DNA from: DAIDHZ01 sp035480255
Lineage (GTDB): Bacteria; Chlamydiota; Chlamydiia; Chlamydiales; SM23-39
DNA length: 64,000 bases
Assembly: GCA_964630875.1 (NCBI GenBank)
Contig: CAZVXF010000003.1
Coordinates: forward strand, 16,285 to 80,284
Direction: 5' to 3'
Below are positions 40,337-48,838 of the stretch, one piece after another (position 1 is the first letter of the stretch; each line of letters begins with the position of its first letter). The position numbers and the translations under genes were made by a program. The notes under the pieces were generated by a model. The model did not search any database and was not told where the DNA came from. It worked only from the letters and a program-made list of their open reading frames with translations.

Positions 40337-41180
40337 AAAATATAAAGCTCGTGTCGAAAGTGCGTTGCTGCAATACATTGATGGGATGGGAGAAAAGAGT
40401 CCTTTGCGCGATGCATGTGCATATTCTCTAACCAATGGAGGAAAAAGACTTCGTCCTATTTTGGTATTAATGATCGGGGAAGCGCTTGGGAAAAATGATG
40501 TGATGCCGGCCGCACTGAGTGTCGAATTTTTTCATACAGCGTCTTTAATTGCGGATGATCTTCCCTCAATGGACAATGATGCGATGCGCAGAGGTGTTCC
40601 TTCTCTTCACGTTGCGTTTGGAGAGACGGCTGCCATATTGGCGAGCTACACATTAATGGCTGCAGGTTATGGCGGGATTCATGAAAATGGAAGAATCATC
40701 GGAAATGACAAAAGGGCCATGGAATGCTTGAAGTATGCTGTAAAATGTGCTGGAATTCAAGGGGCCACGCAAGGCCAGTATGATGATCTTTTCCCACCTG
40801 ATTTAAGTTTAAAGACCATTCAAGCGATTATTTACAAGAAAACGGTCACGCTCTTTGAAATTTCTTTTCTCTTTGGTTGGATTTTCGGCGGAGGTGATTT
40901 ATCGAAGATTCCTCTTTTGAAAAAAAGTGCCTATCACTTGGGAATGGCCTTCCAAATTGGTGATGATTTAGAAGATAGTCTTCAAGATGCTGGACATATT
41001 CGAGGATTGAATATTGCTGCTGCGTTAGGCAGAGAAAATGCGATCTCTCATCTAGAACAAGAGATTGCTTCTTTTGAAGAAAAATTGAAGGAACTCTCGT
41101 TATGGAGTTCACCCTTTCAAGCGCTGGTTAAAACGTTACAAAAACCCCTATTTGTCTCGAACTTTTGCGCTGTCCGTTAA
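40329..41180 (+). CDS. ispA: polyprenyl (farnesyl/geranyl) diphosphate synthase
   Basis: 283 residues. The first Asp-rich motif is DDLPSMDNDAMRRG, the second is GDDLEDSLQDAG, and LTNGGKRLRPILVLMIGEAL is the allylic-diphosphate binding part. It condenses IPP with DMAPP/GPP to make farnesyl diphosphate for undecaprenyl and quinone pathways. The two residues upstream of the first Asp-rich motif are alanine/isoleucine type (TASLIADDLPS), consistent with FPP or GGPP synthases; product length cannot be fixed. Same unit as the hexapeptide protein. Confidence 0.92.
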   Translation: MFEKYKARVESALLQYIDGMGEKSPLRDACAYSLTNGGKRLRPILVLMIGEALGKNDVMPAALSVEFFHTASLIADDLPSMDNDAMRRGVPSLHVAFGETAAILASYTLMAAGYGGIHENGRIIGNDKRAMECLKYAVKCAGIQGATQGQYDDLFPPDLSLKTIQAIIYKKTVTLFEISFLFGWIFGGGDLSKIPLLKKSAYHLGMAFQIGDDLEDSLQDAGHIRGLNIAAALGRENAISHLEQEIASFEEKLKELSLWSSPFQALVKTLQKPLFVSNFCAVR

Positions 41181-41207
41181 CGCAAACGTTCGAGATATAG
41201 CTCGGCT

Positions 41208-41636
41208 TTAATGCATCAAGGTTTCGTTGATTTTTTGCTCAAAATCTTGTTTTGACATATAGCCTACTTGTCTATAGACAGGATTGTTGTTTCCTGGTCT
41301 AAAAAAGAGAAGTGTTGGCATGCCAGTGACTTGAAATCTTTGAACAAACGAAGGTTGAGAATCAACATCCACTTTTGCAAATAACACTCTACCCGCATAT
41401 TGCTGGTTCAGTTCGTCAATGACTGGACTGACCATTTTACATGCCCCACACCATGTTGCATAGATATCAACAACAACTGGAACCTTTGACGTCTGAATTG
41501 TTCGATCGAAATCGCCATCTGTAAGATGAACAATATTCGCATTAGAATTCATTGTCTGGCTACGCGGGTAGTTTGCAATCTCCTCGCCTTGAACGAAGGC
41601 GAAACTGAAAATCAATAATGCAATTATTTTTTTCAT
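41208..41636 (-). CDS. exported thioredoxin-like protein
   Basis: 142 residues. An N-terminal signal peptide (MKKIIALLIFSFAFVQGEEI) precedes a thioredoxin fold with active site VVDIYATWCGACKMVSPVID (CGAC) and the cis-proline loop FQVTGMPTLLFF. Thioredoxins use CGPC; CGAC changes the loop and probably the redox potential. It acts outside the cytosol. In a chlamydia this is a natural candidate to handle disulfides of the outer membrane proteins made from 43916 to 47147. It stands alone, convergent with ispA. Confidence 0.85.
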   Translation of the reverse strand: MKKIIALLIFSFAFVQGEEIANYPRSQTMNSNANIVHLTDGDFDRTIQTSKVPVVVDIYATWCGACKMVSPVIDELNQQYAGRVLFAKVDVDSQPSFVQRFQVTGMPTLLFFRPGNNNPVYRQVGYMSKQDFEQKINETLMH

Positions 41637-41677
41637 ACTGAATCCTATAATTAGCCTTTTTGACTTCCATATACGAA

Positions 41678-42718
41678 TTAAGATTGTTTTTCAACCGGCT
41701 CTACATTTTTTTTCAATTTAGCATGGATTTGTTTTTCAATTTCCTCTGCTACTTTTGGATTGTTTTTGAGCTCTTCTTTCGCAGCTTCTCTTCCCTGTCC
41801 GAGTCGATGATTTTGGAAGCTAAACCAAGTTCCCTTCTTCTCTACAACACCTGTGTCTACGCCCACATCGACGAGAGATCCGGTGTGAGAAATACCTTCA
41901 TTAAACATCACATCAAATTCGGCAGATTGAAAAGGAGGCGCGCATTTATTTTTCACAATCTTAACGCGAACGCGAGATCCAATGTCTGATGAATTGTCCG
42001 CATTTTTGATCCCACCGATTCGGCGAATATCTAGGCGAATCGATGCATAGAATTTCAACGCTTTACCGCCTGTTGTTGTTTCTGGATTTCCAAACATTAC
42101 GCCAATTTTATCGCGAATTTGGTTAATAAAAATCGCGCAGGTATTGCTTTTGGAAAGAGTTGCTGTCAGTTTTCGAAGCGCCTGAGACATCATGCGAGCT
42201 TGTAAGCCCATGTGCTGATCTCCAATTTCTCCTTCAAGTTCAGTTTTTGGAACAAGCGCTGCAACCGAGTCAATCACGATCACATCCACTGCATTCGAAC
42301 GAGCGAGCATTTCTGCAATATTTAAGGCCTCTTCTCCATTATCAGGTTGTGAAATCATCAAGTCATCGATATTGACACCGATTTTGGCAGCATACGCAGG
42401 ATCGAGGGCGTGCTCTGCATCAATGTATGCAGCAAGGCCACCATTTCGTTGAGCCGACGCAACGATATGGAGAGCGAGCGTTGATTTACCAGAAGATTCT
42501 GGGCCATAGATTTCAACAATTCGGCCTCTAGGTACACCCCCAATTCCAAGTGCGAGATCAAGAGAAATCGCGCCTGTTTTAATGACGCTTAAGCCATTAC
42601 TGGAAGCGTGCTTTCCTAAAGTCATAATGGCGCCATCTCCAAATTGCTTTTGGATATGGGAAATTGCAAGTTCTAATGCTTTCTTCTTATTTGTATCTTG
42701 AGTGAGTTGTTGAGACAT
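41678..42718 (-). CDS. recA: recombinase RecA
   Basis: 346 residues from ATG 42718, preceded by GGAGAAACTT; an ATG ten codons upstream overlaps this site and is unlikely. Walker A is GPESSGKSTL, followed by DAEHALDPAYAAKIGV, VIVIDSVAALVPKTELEGEI and the L2 loop GNPETTTGGKALKFYASIRL. The C-terminal helical domain is complete. It forms the RecA filament for homologous recombination. No LexA-type operator is visible in front, as expected for chlamydiae. The divergent glk gene starts 151 bp away. Confidence 0.97.
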   Translation of the reverse strand: MSQQLTQDTNKKKALELAISHIQKQFGDGAIMTLGKHASSNGLSVIKTGAISLDLALGIGGVPRGRIVEIYGPESSGKSTLALHIVASAQRNGGLAAYIDAEHALDPAYAAKIGVNIDDLMISQPDNGEEALNIAEMLARSNAVDVIVIDSVAALVPKTELEGEIGDQHMGLQARMMSQALRKLTATLSKSNTCAIFINQIRDKIGVMFGNPETTTGGKALKFYASIRLDIRRIGGIKNADNSSDIGSRVRVKIVKNKCAPPFQSAEFDVMFNEGISHTGSLVDVGVDTGVVEKKGTWFSFQNHRLGQGREAAKEELKNNPKVAEEIEKQIHAKLKKNVEPVEKQS

Positions 42719-42868
42719 AAGTTTCTCCATTTTTATAACAGTATACACAAAAACCCCTGATTTCTATATGAAGAAAATAAAGTAGGCGAAACATCTTCAA
42801 TGTGAGCAAGCGCGTGACTGTTTCCGAGAATCGAAAACGCTAACGTTAACGGGGAATTAGGTATTTAA

Positions 42869-43834
42869 ATGATTTTAGCAGGAGATATCGGCGGAACAAA
42901 TACGCGCCTGGCATTTTTTGAAGGCAACACGATGATCGTTGAACAAAAATTTCGCAGTAAAAATTATCAAAGCCTTGAAGAGATCATTCACGTTTTTCTA
43001 GAACAACAAAAAAAAGAATTTTCAAGTGCCTGTTTTGGTGTTGCAGGTCCTGTAGTGAATGGAAAATGCATCGCCACGAACTTGCCTTGGGTCATTGATG
43101 TTGCGAACCTACGCAGCGTATGTAAAATTTCTTCCGTTTCCTTATTAAATGATCTAGAAACGAAATCGTACGGTATTCGTGTTTTAAGAAAAGATGAGCT
43201 ATACGTTCTGCAAGAGGGTAAAAAACAATCAGGCAACCAGGCTTTAATTGCAGCAGGTACGGGCCTTGGAGAAGCGGGTCTGTATTGGGATGGAAAAGAT
43301 CACCATCCATTTGCTTGTGAAGGTGGGCATACAGATTTTGCTCCCAGAAATGATCTTGAAATCGAGTTATTGATTTACTTACAGAAAAAATATCAGCACG
43401 TATCTTATGAACGGGTTGTGTCTGGACCTGGAATTCCCCTTCTTTATCAGTTTCTCATTGAAACTGGAAAAGAGATCCATTCAAAAGAAATAGAGAATGC
43501 GATGAAAGTAAAAGATGCTCCTTTTGTCATTGCTGAATGGGCACTAAAACATCAAGATCCTGCTTGTTTACGAACGATCCATTGGTTTTTATCCTTATAT
43601 GGCGCGGAAACTGGAAATTTGGCACTCAAATTTTTATCGCTTGGAGGCATATATATAGGTGGTGGAATTGCCCCTAGCATGATTCAGCAAATGAGGGACG
43701 GTGAATTTCTCTCTTCATTTAGAAGTAAAGGAAGATTTCAAGAATTATTAGAATCGATCCCTGTTTTTGTCATCTTAAATGACGACGCTTCTCTTCTCGG
43801 TGCTGCTTACTACGCAAGCAAAGCGATCGTTTAG
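42869..43834 (+). CDS. glk: glucokinase
   Basis: 321 residues of the bacterial Glk family. ILAGDIGGTNTRLAFFEG is the phosphate-1 loop, CFGVAGPVVNGKCIATNLPW follows, NDLETKSYGI carries the catalytic Asp, and GTGLGEAGLYWDG then EGGHTDFAPRNDLE complete the sugar site. LGGIYIGGGIAPSMI is the adenosine motif. It phosphorylates free glucose. Classical Chlamydia lack a glucokinase, while environmental chlamydiae have one, which supports the assignment of this genome. It is followed by a shared terminator. Confidence 0.93.
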   Translation: MILAGDIGGTNTRLAFFEGNTMIVEQKFRSKNYQSLEEIIHVFLEQQKKEFSSACFGVAGPVVNGKCIATNLPWVIDVANLRSVCKISSVSLLNDLETKSYGIRVLRKDELYVLQEGKKQSGNQALIAAGTGLGEAGLYWDGKDHHPFACEGGHTDFAPRNDLEIELLIYLQKKYQHVSYERVVSGPGIPLLYQFLIETGKEIHSKEIENAMKVKDAPFVIAEWALKHQDPACLRTIHWFLSLYGAETGNLALKFLSLGGIYIGGGIAPSMIQQMRDGEFLSSFRSKGRFQELLESIPVFVILNDDASLLGAAYYASKAIV

Positions 43835-43852
43835 AACAAAAAATCGCTGAAA

Positions 43853-43887
43853 ATAAAAAACCAGGTTAAGCTTTTGGCCTAACCTGG
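43853..43887 (-). terminator. rho-independent terminator of the 43916 gene
   Basis: On the minus strand CCAGGTTA and TAACCTGG pair around a short loop (further pairs extend the stem), and TTTTTTATTTT follows directly. The hairpin is symmetrical, so it could also act on glk transcripts from the other side. Confidence 0.75.
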
Positions 43888-43915
43888 CAGAATTTCGATC
43901 AATTAAGATCTTCGA

Positions 43916-45028
43916 TTAGAAATCGACTCGTACTGTAAGAGTTAATCCTTGCATGTAGAGATTTCCATTCGGTGATACGCTGTTTACTACGAGCGCATCA
44001 TTAAAGTGTCTAAACATGTTTTGATCAAAGAACACTTGGAATGAATAACCAGCTGAGAAATCAAGATACCAGTTATAGCAATCTAAGTAAGTACCCCAGC
44101 CAAAGCCAAGTTCAAGTTCCATATGTGGTCTGATCGCATTGTAGTCGTGTTGTCTAACAGCGAATGTTGCTGGGAAAAGACCGCCTCTTTCATCTGTTGA
44201 TCTTAGCGATGTGTAACGTGTGAAAAGAATATCAGCAGCGCCGTTTCCGAAGATTCTAAAATCGTCACAGAAGATCCAGTTTGTAGCAAGACCCATGCGA
44301 GGACCTACAGCCCATGAATGTGATTTTTTATGTACATCCAAGTCACCTGCTGCAGCAACAACTGGTACATCGTAATCTACATTAACGCTCTGACGGATCC
44401 ATGCGCCTCTAACAGCGATAAATGGACGGAAAGTAAGTTGTCTACCTACGTAGTAGCTTCTTCCCAATTCCCAATCCAGCAAGTCCATATGGAGTTTCCA
44501 TCTTTCAGAAGCAGAACCGAACGCATCGTCAGATGAAGGCACACTCCAAAGAGGGAGAATGGAAGAATGATCATCTGCTTTAACAGACTCACTTGTATTT
44601 CCTCTGAACCATGTATATACGATTTGAGAATCCCAGCTGTCATGATCAAAGTTCATGCCAATGCCAACTTTAAAGCCAGGCTCGAAATCTGCATTGAAAT
44701 TTTTAACATGTCCATCAATTGCAAGTCCTGAAGCTGTAGCAATTACGCCGATTTCCATATTGTTTTGTATTGGTTGCCAGTAAGTAAAGCTCGCTGAAAC
44801 GTAAAGGTCCCAAGGGCATTTTACTTCGATTCTTGCAGGAGCATTGTACGCGCAAGGAAGTTGCAGTTTTGGCATTTCTTCGCAGCATGGTTTAGGTGGG
44901 CAGCACATTTGTGGTACGCATCTGTTGCCACAATCAGCAACCGCTTTACCATTTTGACCGAATACTGGTGTTGCAGCTATAACTAGCAGAGCAACAATCC
45001 ATGATCCTGTTTTAGCAAGTAGATTCAT
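43916..45028 (-). CDS. MOMP-like (Lpg1974-type) outer-membrane beta-barrel protein
   Basis: 370 residues from ATG 45028 (MNLLAKTGSWIVALLVIAAT), preceded by GGAGATAACA; an ATG four codons earlier is spanned by this site. The signal peptide ends near PVFGQ. The mature N-terminus carries a small Cys/Pro cluster (CGNRCVPQMCCPPKPCCEEM), then LPCAYNAPARIEVKCPWDLY and VSASFTYW. This conserved entry to the barrel is shared with the protein at 45549. The chain ends LTVRVDF. Such proteins are the likely main porins of environmental chlamydiae (inference). Confidence 0.85.
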   Translation of the reverse strand: MNLLAKTGSWIVALLVIAATPVFGQNGKAVADCGNRCVPQMCCPPKPCCEEMPKLQLPCAYNAPARIEVKCPWDLYVSASFTYWQPIQNNMEIGVIATASGLAIDGHVKNFNADFEPGFKVGIGMNFDHDSWDSQIVYTWFRGNTSESVKADDHSSILPLWSVPSSDDAFGSASERWKLHMDLLDWELGRSYYVGRQLTFRPFIAVRGAWIRQSVNVDYDVPVVAAAGDLDVHKKSHSWAVGPRMGLATNWIFCDDFRIFGNGAADILFTRYTSLRSTDERGGLFPATFAVRQHDYNAIRPHMELELGFGWGTYLDCYNWYLDFSAGYSFQVFFDQNMFRHFNDALVVNSVSPNGNLYMQGLTLTVRVDF

Positions 45029-45054
45029 TGTTATCTCCATTTTGGATTCTTTTT

Positions 45055-45078
45055 CATACGAGTCAGGGACTACGTATG
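45055..45078. repeat. short inverted repeat in the MOMP-like leader
   Basis: CATACG and CGTATG are a perfect 6-bp inverted pair around a 12-base loop, just downstream of the -10 element of the gene at 43916-45028. It could be an operator or a leader hairpin. The arms are short. Confidence 0.3.
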
Positions 45079-45079
45079 A

Positions 45080-45108
45080 GATTTATGTTCACTTTTTGAA
45101 TTTCTCAA
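45080..45108 (-). promoter_or_regulatory. probable promoter of the MOMP-like gene at 43916
   Basis: Minus strand TTGAGA (45108-45103) and TAAATC (45085-45080) are spaced by 17 bp, with good matches to sigma66/70 consensus. Predicted transcription would start about 45 bp before the ATG at 45028. Confidence 0.45.
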
Positions 45109-45548
45109 GTTGAACAGCGGTTCACGAGTTCGTCACGAACAAATTCAATTTATAAATGGGATGTTAAAACCAAATTGAAAATTAAATCAAGCAGGAAATT
45201 TCTGGATTCGACGATTTGTCAATGGAAAAATGATTTTTTTTTCAGAGAAAGAATTCCTTATTCTGCTTTAACGATCGATTTTTTGCGCATTTAAGAGGCC
45301 TTATTTTTGGATATATAATTGGCTCTTTTTGCCTTTTTCTTTCGATTTTCTGACCTTTTTTTTAGTTTTTTTAATGCCTAAAAATTGTTCATAAACTCTT
45401 GTAATGGAGTGCATTAATGATGTAAAAAAAAATTTTGATGGAAAAATTATTTTTAATTGGTACTGTAGGGCTATGCCACACTCGGTCACAAAGTCCAAGC
45501 TTTATGACCCAGTGTGGTATAGCTTAACTGTCCTAAAGGAGAATCAAA
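45109..45548. other. divergent intergenic region between the two large outer-membrane protein genes
   Basis: AT-rich stretch with no convincing gene. A 65-codon frame on the minus strand (45301-45498) is Lys-rich with no ribosome binding site and is discounted. The right part holds the long hairpin at 45470-45523 and the ribosome binding site of the Cys-rich gene. No confident promoter for that gene was found; TTGATG (45435-45440) and TACTGT (45461-45466) are spaced 20 bp, which is too wide. Confidence 0.5.
45470..45523 (+). promoter_or_regulatory. 54-nt leader hairpin of the Cys-rich outer-membrane protein gene
   Basis: Arms 45470-45493 and 45500-45523 pair over 24 positions with 22 pairs (one G-T) and two mismatches, closed by the loop TCCAAG. 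It lies 12 bp upstream of AAAGGAG and 26 bp before the start codon. There is no T-run after it, so it is not a typical terminator. RNA stability, attenuation or protein binding are possible roles. Confidence 0.65.
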
Positions 45549-47147
45549 GTGAGTAAATTATTTTCACTAATCGCAGCTACTGTATTCGTCTCTTCGACGT
45601 TTTATGGTCAGCAGTATAATAATGGACGCGATGCGAACGCATGTCCAGCACCGTGCCCTCCTCCAAGAGTAGAGTGCCCGGCACCAAAACCATGTCCGCC
45701 GCCACCATGTTGTCCTAAAGTGGAGTGCCCGGCACCAAAACCATGTCCACCATGTCCGGTCCCGTGCCCTCCACCGCCGTGCCCACCATGCCCACCATGC
45801 CCACCATGCCCACCATGCCCGGTACCTTGCCCACCGCCACCTTGCCCTCCATGTCCAAAAGTGGAATGTCCAAGACCGATGCCATGCCCAGTGCCATGCC
45901 CACCGCCACCTTGCCCTCCATGTCCAAAAATGGAATGTCCAAGACCGATGCCATGCCCACCACCACCATGTGCGAAACCATGTCCTGCACCGTGCCCAGC
46001 ACCAAAACCTGCGTGTCCATGTGCTCCAAATCCGTGCAAAAAAACATGCCCATGTCCAAAACCTTGCCCATGCCCATGTCCTAAACAGTCATGTGCACAA
46101 CCTTGTGCAAGACCTTGCCCAACACCATGTGCACCGGCTTGTCCAGTACCATGTGAGTGCTTAGAGCGCGGTTTGGAATTACCATTGGATACAACATGTT
46201 TCATGCCAGCTTATAACGCACCAGCGAACATCTTTTTAAAAGATTGTCCTTGGGACGTTAGCGTTTGGGCAAGTTTCATCTACTGGCACGTCTCTGAAGA
46301 GGGATTGTCTGTTGCTAGAAGATTGCCTACAGCGTCAACAAATGGTGGACTAGTACAACCACATTTCCAATATAAGCCTGGTTTTAAAGTAGGGATTGGA
46401 TTCAACACAGATTATGATGATTGGGTTGTTGCATTAGAATATACATGGATGCACCAAACAACACATTCTCATACATCAACAGCATCAGTTGCGGCTCCTT
46501 TGAGCACACTCAACTGGACAATTCCAAATAGTCTAGCTTTCCCGCTGACTGAGTCATCAGTTAGCTCACGTTGGAAAATGCATTTTGATCGTTTAGATTT
46601 TACAGTGGCACGTCCTTTCTATCAAGGAAAACGACTCACAGTCACTCCTTTCACAGGCTTAAGAGGCCAGTGGATTCGTCAAAGTCTTACAATCGATGGA
46701 GATGCTGACTTGTTAGGTATCCTCTCATTTGATGATGATGTTCGCGTTCGTTCACATAGCTGGGCAGTTGGTCCTGTTGTTGGAGCAAACACACATTATC
46801 TCTTAGGTGCTGGATTCAGATTTGAAGGGGTTGCTGCAGGTTCTATTGTATACACAAAATATACAAAAGTTCGTCAAAGCGAAACTTTCGGAGACTCAAG
46901 TTTTGGCTCACGTGTTGGCCATTTAGGTTTCTTGAGACCTACTGCTGAATTAGGACTTGGTTTCGGTTGGGGTTCATATCTTGGCTGCCAAGACTATTAT
47001 ATTGATTTGTCAGCACGTTATGACTTCCACGTACTATGGGACCAAAACGTAATGGTTGAGTTCGTCAATGCAATGAATGGAGTTCCTGGAACAAATGGGA
47101 ACCTCTATATGCACGGACTTACACTCACATTGCTCTTTGCATTCTAA
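45549..47147 (+). CDS. outer-membrane beta-barrel protein with Cys/Pro-rich N-terminal domain
   Basis: 532 residues, GTG start at 45549 after AAAGGAGAATCAAA. The signal peptide is MSKLFSLIAATVFVSSTFYG. Residues about 32-204 form a low-complexity domain of CPxPCPPPxCPPC-type repeats with 43 cysteines by hand count. Then FMPAYNAPANIFLKDCPWDV and SVWASFIYW open a barrel homologous to the protein at 43916, ending LTLLFAF. The two paralogues share YNAPAxIxxxCPWD and WIRQSxxxDxD stretches. The Cys domain is probably disulfide-crosslinked in the infectious particle, as chlamydial envelopes replace peptidoglycan rigidity with cystine bonds (inference). Confidence 0.85.
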   Translation: MSKLFSLIAATVFVSSTFYGQQYNNGRDANACPAPCPPPRVECPAPKPCPPPPCCPKVECPAPKPCPPCPVPCPPPPCPPCPPCPPCPPCPVPCPPPPCPPCPKVECPRPMPCPVPCPPPPCPPCPKMECPRPMPCPPPPCAKPCPAPCPAPKPACPCAPNPCKKTCPCPKPCPCPCPKQSCAQPCARPCPTPCAPACPVPCECLERGLELPLDTTCFMPAYNAPANIFLKDCPWDVSVWASFIYWHVSEEGLSVARRLPTASTNGGLVQPHFQYKPGFKVGIGFNTDYDDWVVALEYTWMHQTTHSHTSTASVAAPLSTLNWTIPNSLAFPLTESSVSSRWKMHFDRLDFTVARPFYQGKRLTVTPFTGLRGQWIRQSLTIDGDADLLGILSFDDDVRVRSHSWAVGPVVGANTHYLLGAGFRFEGVAAGSIVYTKYTKVRQSETFGDSSFGSRVGHLGFLRPTAELGLGFGWGSYLGCQDYYIDLSARYDFHVLWDQNVMVEFVNAMNGVPGTNGNLYMHGLTLTLLFAF

Positions 47148-47163
47148 TTAGTTAAGTTCGTTT

Positions 47164-47199
47164 AGGACCGCTTTTTCGGAGGCGGTCCTTTCTTTTTTT
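47164..47199 (+). terminator. rho-independent terminator after the Cys-rich protein gene
   Basis: AGGACCGC and GCGGTCCT form a perfect stem around TTTTTCGGAG, and TTCTTTTTTT follows at once. Confidence 0.88.
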
Positions 47200-47225
47200 C
47201 TGTTGTTTCTCTATTCTCTTTGTTC

Positions 47226-48758
47226 ATGAAATACTTGATTATTTTTTCCCTGCTTCTTGTAGGATGTACTAAAAAAGAACCACCTGTCTCTCAACAGACA
47301 GTGCATTTAAGCATTCAAGCTGAACCCTCTTCTTTAGATCCAAGAAAAGCGCGTGATCTAGATAGCAATGTGATTTTGCGTATGCTTTTTGAAGGGCTTG
47401 TTCGAGAAAACAAATACGGAACAATTGAGCCCGCTCTTGCTGAAAAGATTGAAACCAATGAAGATGGAACACAGTTTATTTTTCATCTTAGAAATGCGAA
47501 TTGGTCGAATGGGACGTCAATTACGGCCAAAGATGTTGTTTTTACATGGACTTCCATCTTAGATCCTAAATTTCCAAGCGATGTTGCGTATCATCTTTAT
47601 TCGATTAAAAATGCAAAAAAAGTGAAATTAGGCGAACTGCCTGCTTCAATGCTAGGGGTTACAGCGATCGATGATCATACACTTTCTGTGCAGCTCGAAC
47701 AGACAACACCATACTTTTTAGAGCTTTTGACTTTGCCTGTTTTTTTCCCAGTATCTGAAGAGATTGTGAAATCAAATCCAAACTGGGCGCTTCAATCCAG
47801 TACTTTTGTTTCGAATGGCCCTTTTAAAGTCGGTCACTGGGTTCATGCTGACCAAATCCAATTGGTTAAAAATGAACAGTACTGGGAATCAAATATCGTC
47901 CAATTAAATCGCATAGATTTATGTGTTGTCACCTCGGATACGGGCTTAAGAATGTTTGAGGAGAATAAACTGGATTGGATGGGCTCTCCTCTTTCTACAC
48001 TTCCGGTCGATGCGATAACAACTCTCAAGGACGTGCAAAAAAGTCCATTTCTAGCGACAGGCTTTTGTCGCTTGAATGTATTAAGTGGTCCTTTATCGGA
48101 CCGACAATTTAGACGTGCCTTGGCATTGAGTGTTGATCGAAAAGCGATTGTAGAGCATTTGTTGAGAGGCGGCCAAACCGTTGCGACAAGCCTTGTTCCG
48201 AAAGAGATGGGTATCAGCGAAGGTTACTTCGAGCCTTGTTTGGTTGAAGCAAGAGCGATCATCAGTGAAATCGAAGAACCCATTGCTCCGGTTGTGATTA
48301 GCTATTATAACAACGAAAGAAATACTCTGATCGCTCAGACTTTACAAAGACAGTGGCAAGAGAATTTAAATATCAAAGTTGAGATAGAAGCAGTTGAGCC
48401 AAAAGTATTTTTCCAAAAAATCTCTCAGAAAAATTATCAAATAGCCATTGGATCTTGGACCGCTGATTTTAATGATCCGATTAATTTTCTTGAGGTCTTT
48501 AAGTCGAAAGACAATGGAACCAATAATACGGGGTGGGAAAATCTCGATTATATCGATCTCTTAAATCGATCTGCGATATGCACCGATAAAGAGGAAAGAA
48601 AGCGAATTTTACATAGTGCAGAAAAGATATTAATGGATGAAATGCCAATCATTCCAATCTATCATTTCGCATTAAACTATGTAAAAAATGAGGCTCTCAC
48701 AGGAGTCTATTTGTCTCCGCAAGGGCATTTAGACCTTCGCACAGCTTCCTTACGGTAA
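47226..48758 (+). CDS. OppA-type peptide-binding lipoprotein
   Basis: 510 residues from ATG 47226; an in-frame TTG two codons before is an alternative. The lipoprotein signal MKYLIIFSLLLVGCTKKEPP has lipobox LLVGC. The extracytoplasmic solute-binding family 5 pattern follows: SIQAEPSSLDPRKARDLDSN, LRMLFEGLVRENKYGTIEPA, YGTIEPALAEKIETNEDGTQ, FHLRNANWSNGTSITAKDVV, FVSNGPFKVGHWVHADQIQL and RRALALSVDRKAIVEHLLRG. It would capture oligopeptides for an ABC importer. No permease genes are adjacent. An upstream terminator isolates it from the porin gene. Confidence 0.9.
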   Translation: MKYLIIFSLLLVGCTKKEPPVSQQTVHLSIQAEPSSLDPRKARDLDSNVILRMLFEGLVRENKYGTIEPALAEKIETNEDGTQFIFHLRNANWSNGTSITAKDVVFTWTSILDPKFPSDVAYHLYSIKNAKKVKLGELPASMLGVTAIDDHTLSVQLEQTTPYFLELLTLPVFFPVSEEIVKSNPNWALQSSTFVSNGPFKVGHWVHADQIQLVKNEQYWESNIVQLNRIDLCVVTSDTGLRMFEENKLDWMGSPLSTLPVDAITTLKDVQKSPFLATGFCRLNVLSGPLSDRQFRRALALSVDRKAIVEHLLRGGQTVATSLVPKEMGISEGYFEPCLVEARAIISEIEEPIAPVVISYYNNERNTLIAQTLQRQWQENLNIKVEIEAVEPKVFFQKISQKNYQIAIGSWTADFNDPINFLEVFKSKDNGTNNTGWENLDYIDLLNRSAICTDKEERKRILHSAEKILMDEMPIIPIYHFALNYVKNEALTGVYLSPQGHLDLRTASLR

Positions 48759-48767
48759 TTCTAGAGG

Positions 48768-48795
48768 GAACAGGATAAGAAAAATTATCCTGTTC
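48768..48795 (+). terminator. hairpin after the OppA-type gene
   Basis: GAACAGGATAA and TTATCCTGTTC are perfectly complementary (11 bp) around GAAAAA. It sits 9 bp after the stop. A clear T-run is absent, so it may act as a processing or weak terminator hairpin. Confidence 0.6.
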
Positions 48796-48838
48796 TATGC
48801 TTCTTGCAAAAATTCGGCTTATTAATTAATTTGCGGAT

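Noticed and set aside
42718..42868. LexA/SOS box upstream of recA
   Set aside because: No CTG-N10-CAG or Gram-positive type box is visible, and chlamydiae lack LexA. The palindrome-like AACGCTAACGTTAACG near 42836-42851 is short and nearer to glk.
45301..45498. 65-codon Lys-rich frame in the intergenic region before the Cys-rich gene
   Set aside because: AT-rich, no ribosome binding site, low-complexity KKxxKKK tail, overlaps the hairpin region.
45720..46100. CRISPR-like short repeats
   Set aside because: The repeats are Cys-Pro codon repeats inside a coding frame, without unique spacers or cas genes.
45608..46204. Long minus-strand frame of Gly-His repeats (and other frames) opposite the Cys/Pro-rich domain
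   Set aside because: It is the mirror of CCN/TGY repeats in the porin gene: Cys-Pro codons read as Gly-His on the other strand. No start signals, and the plus-strand gene has a signal peptide and barrel.
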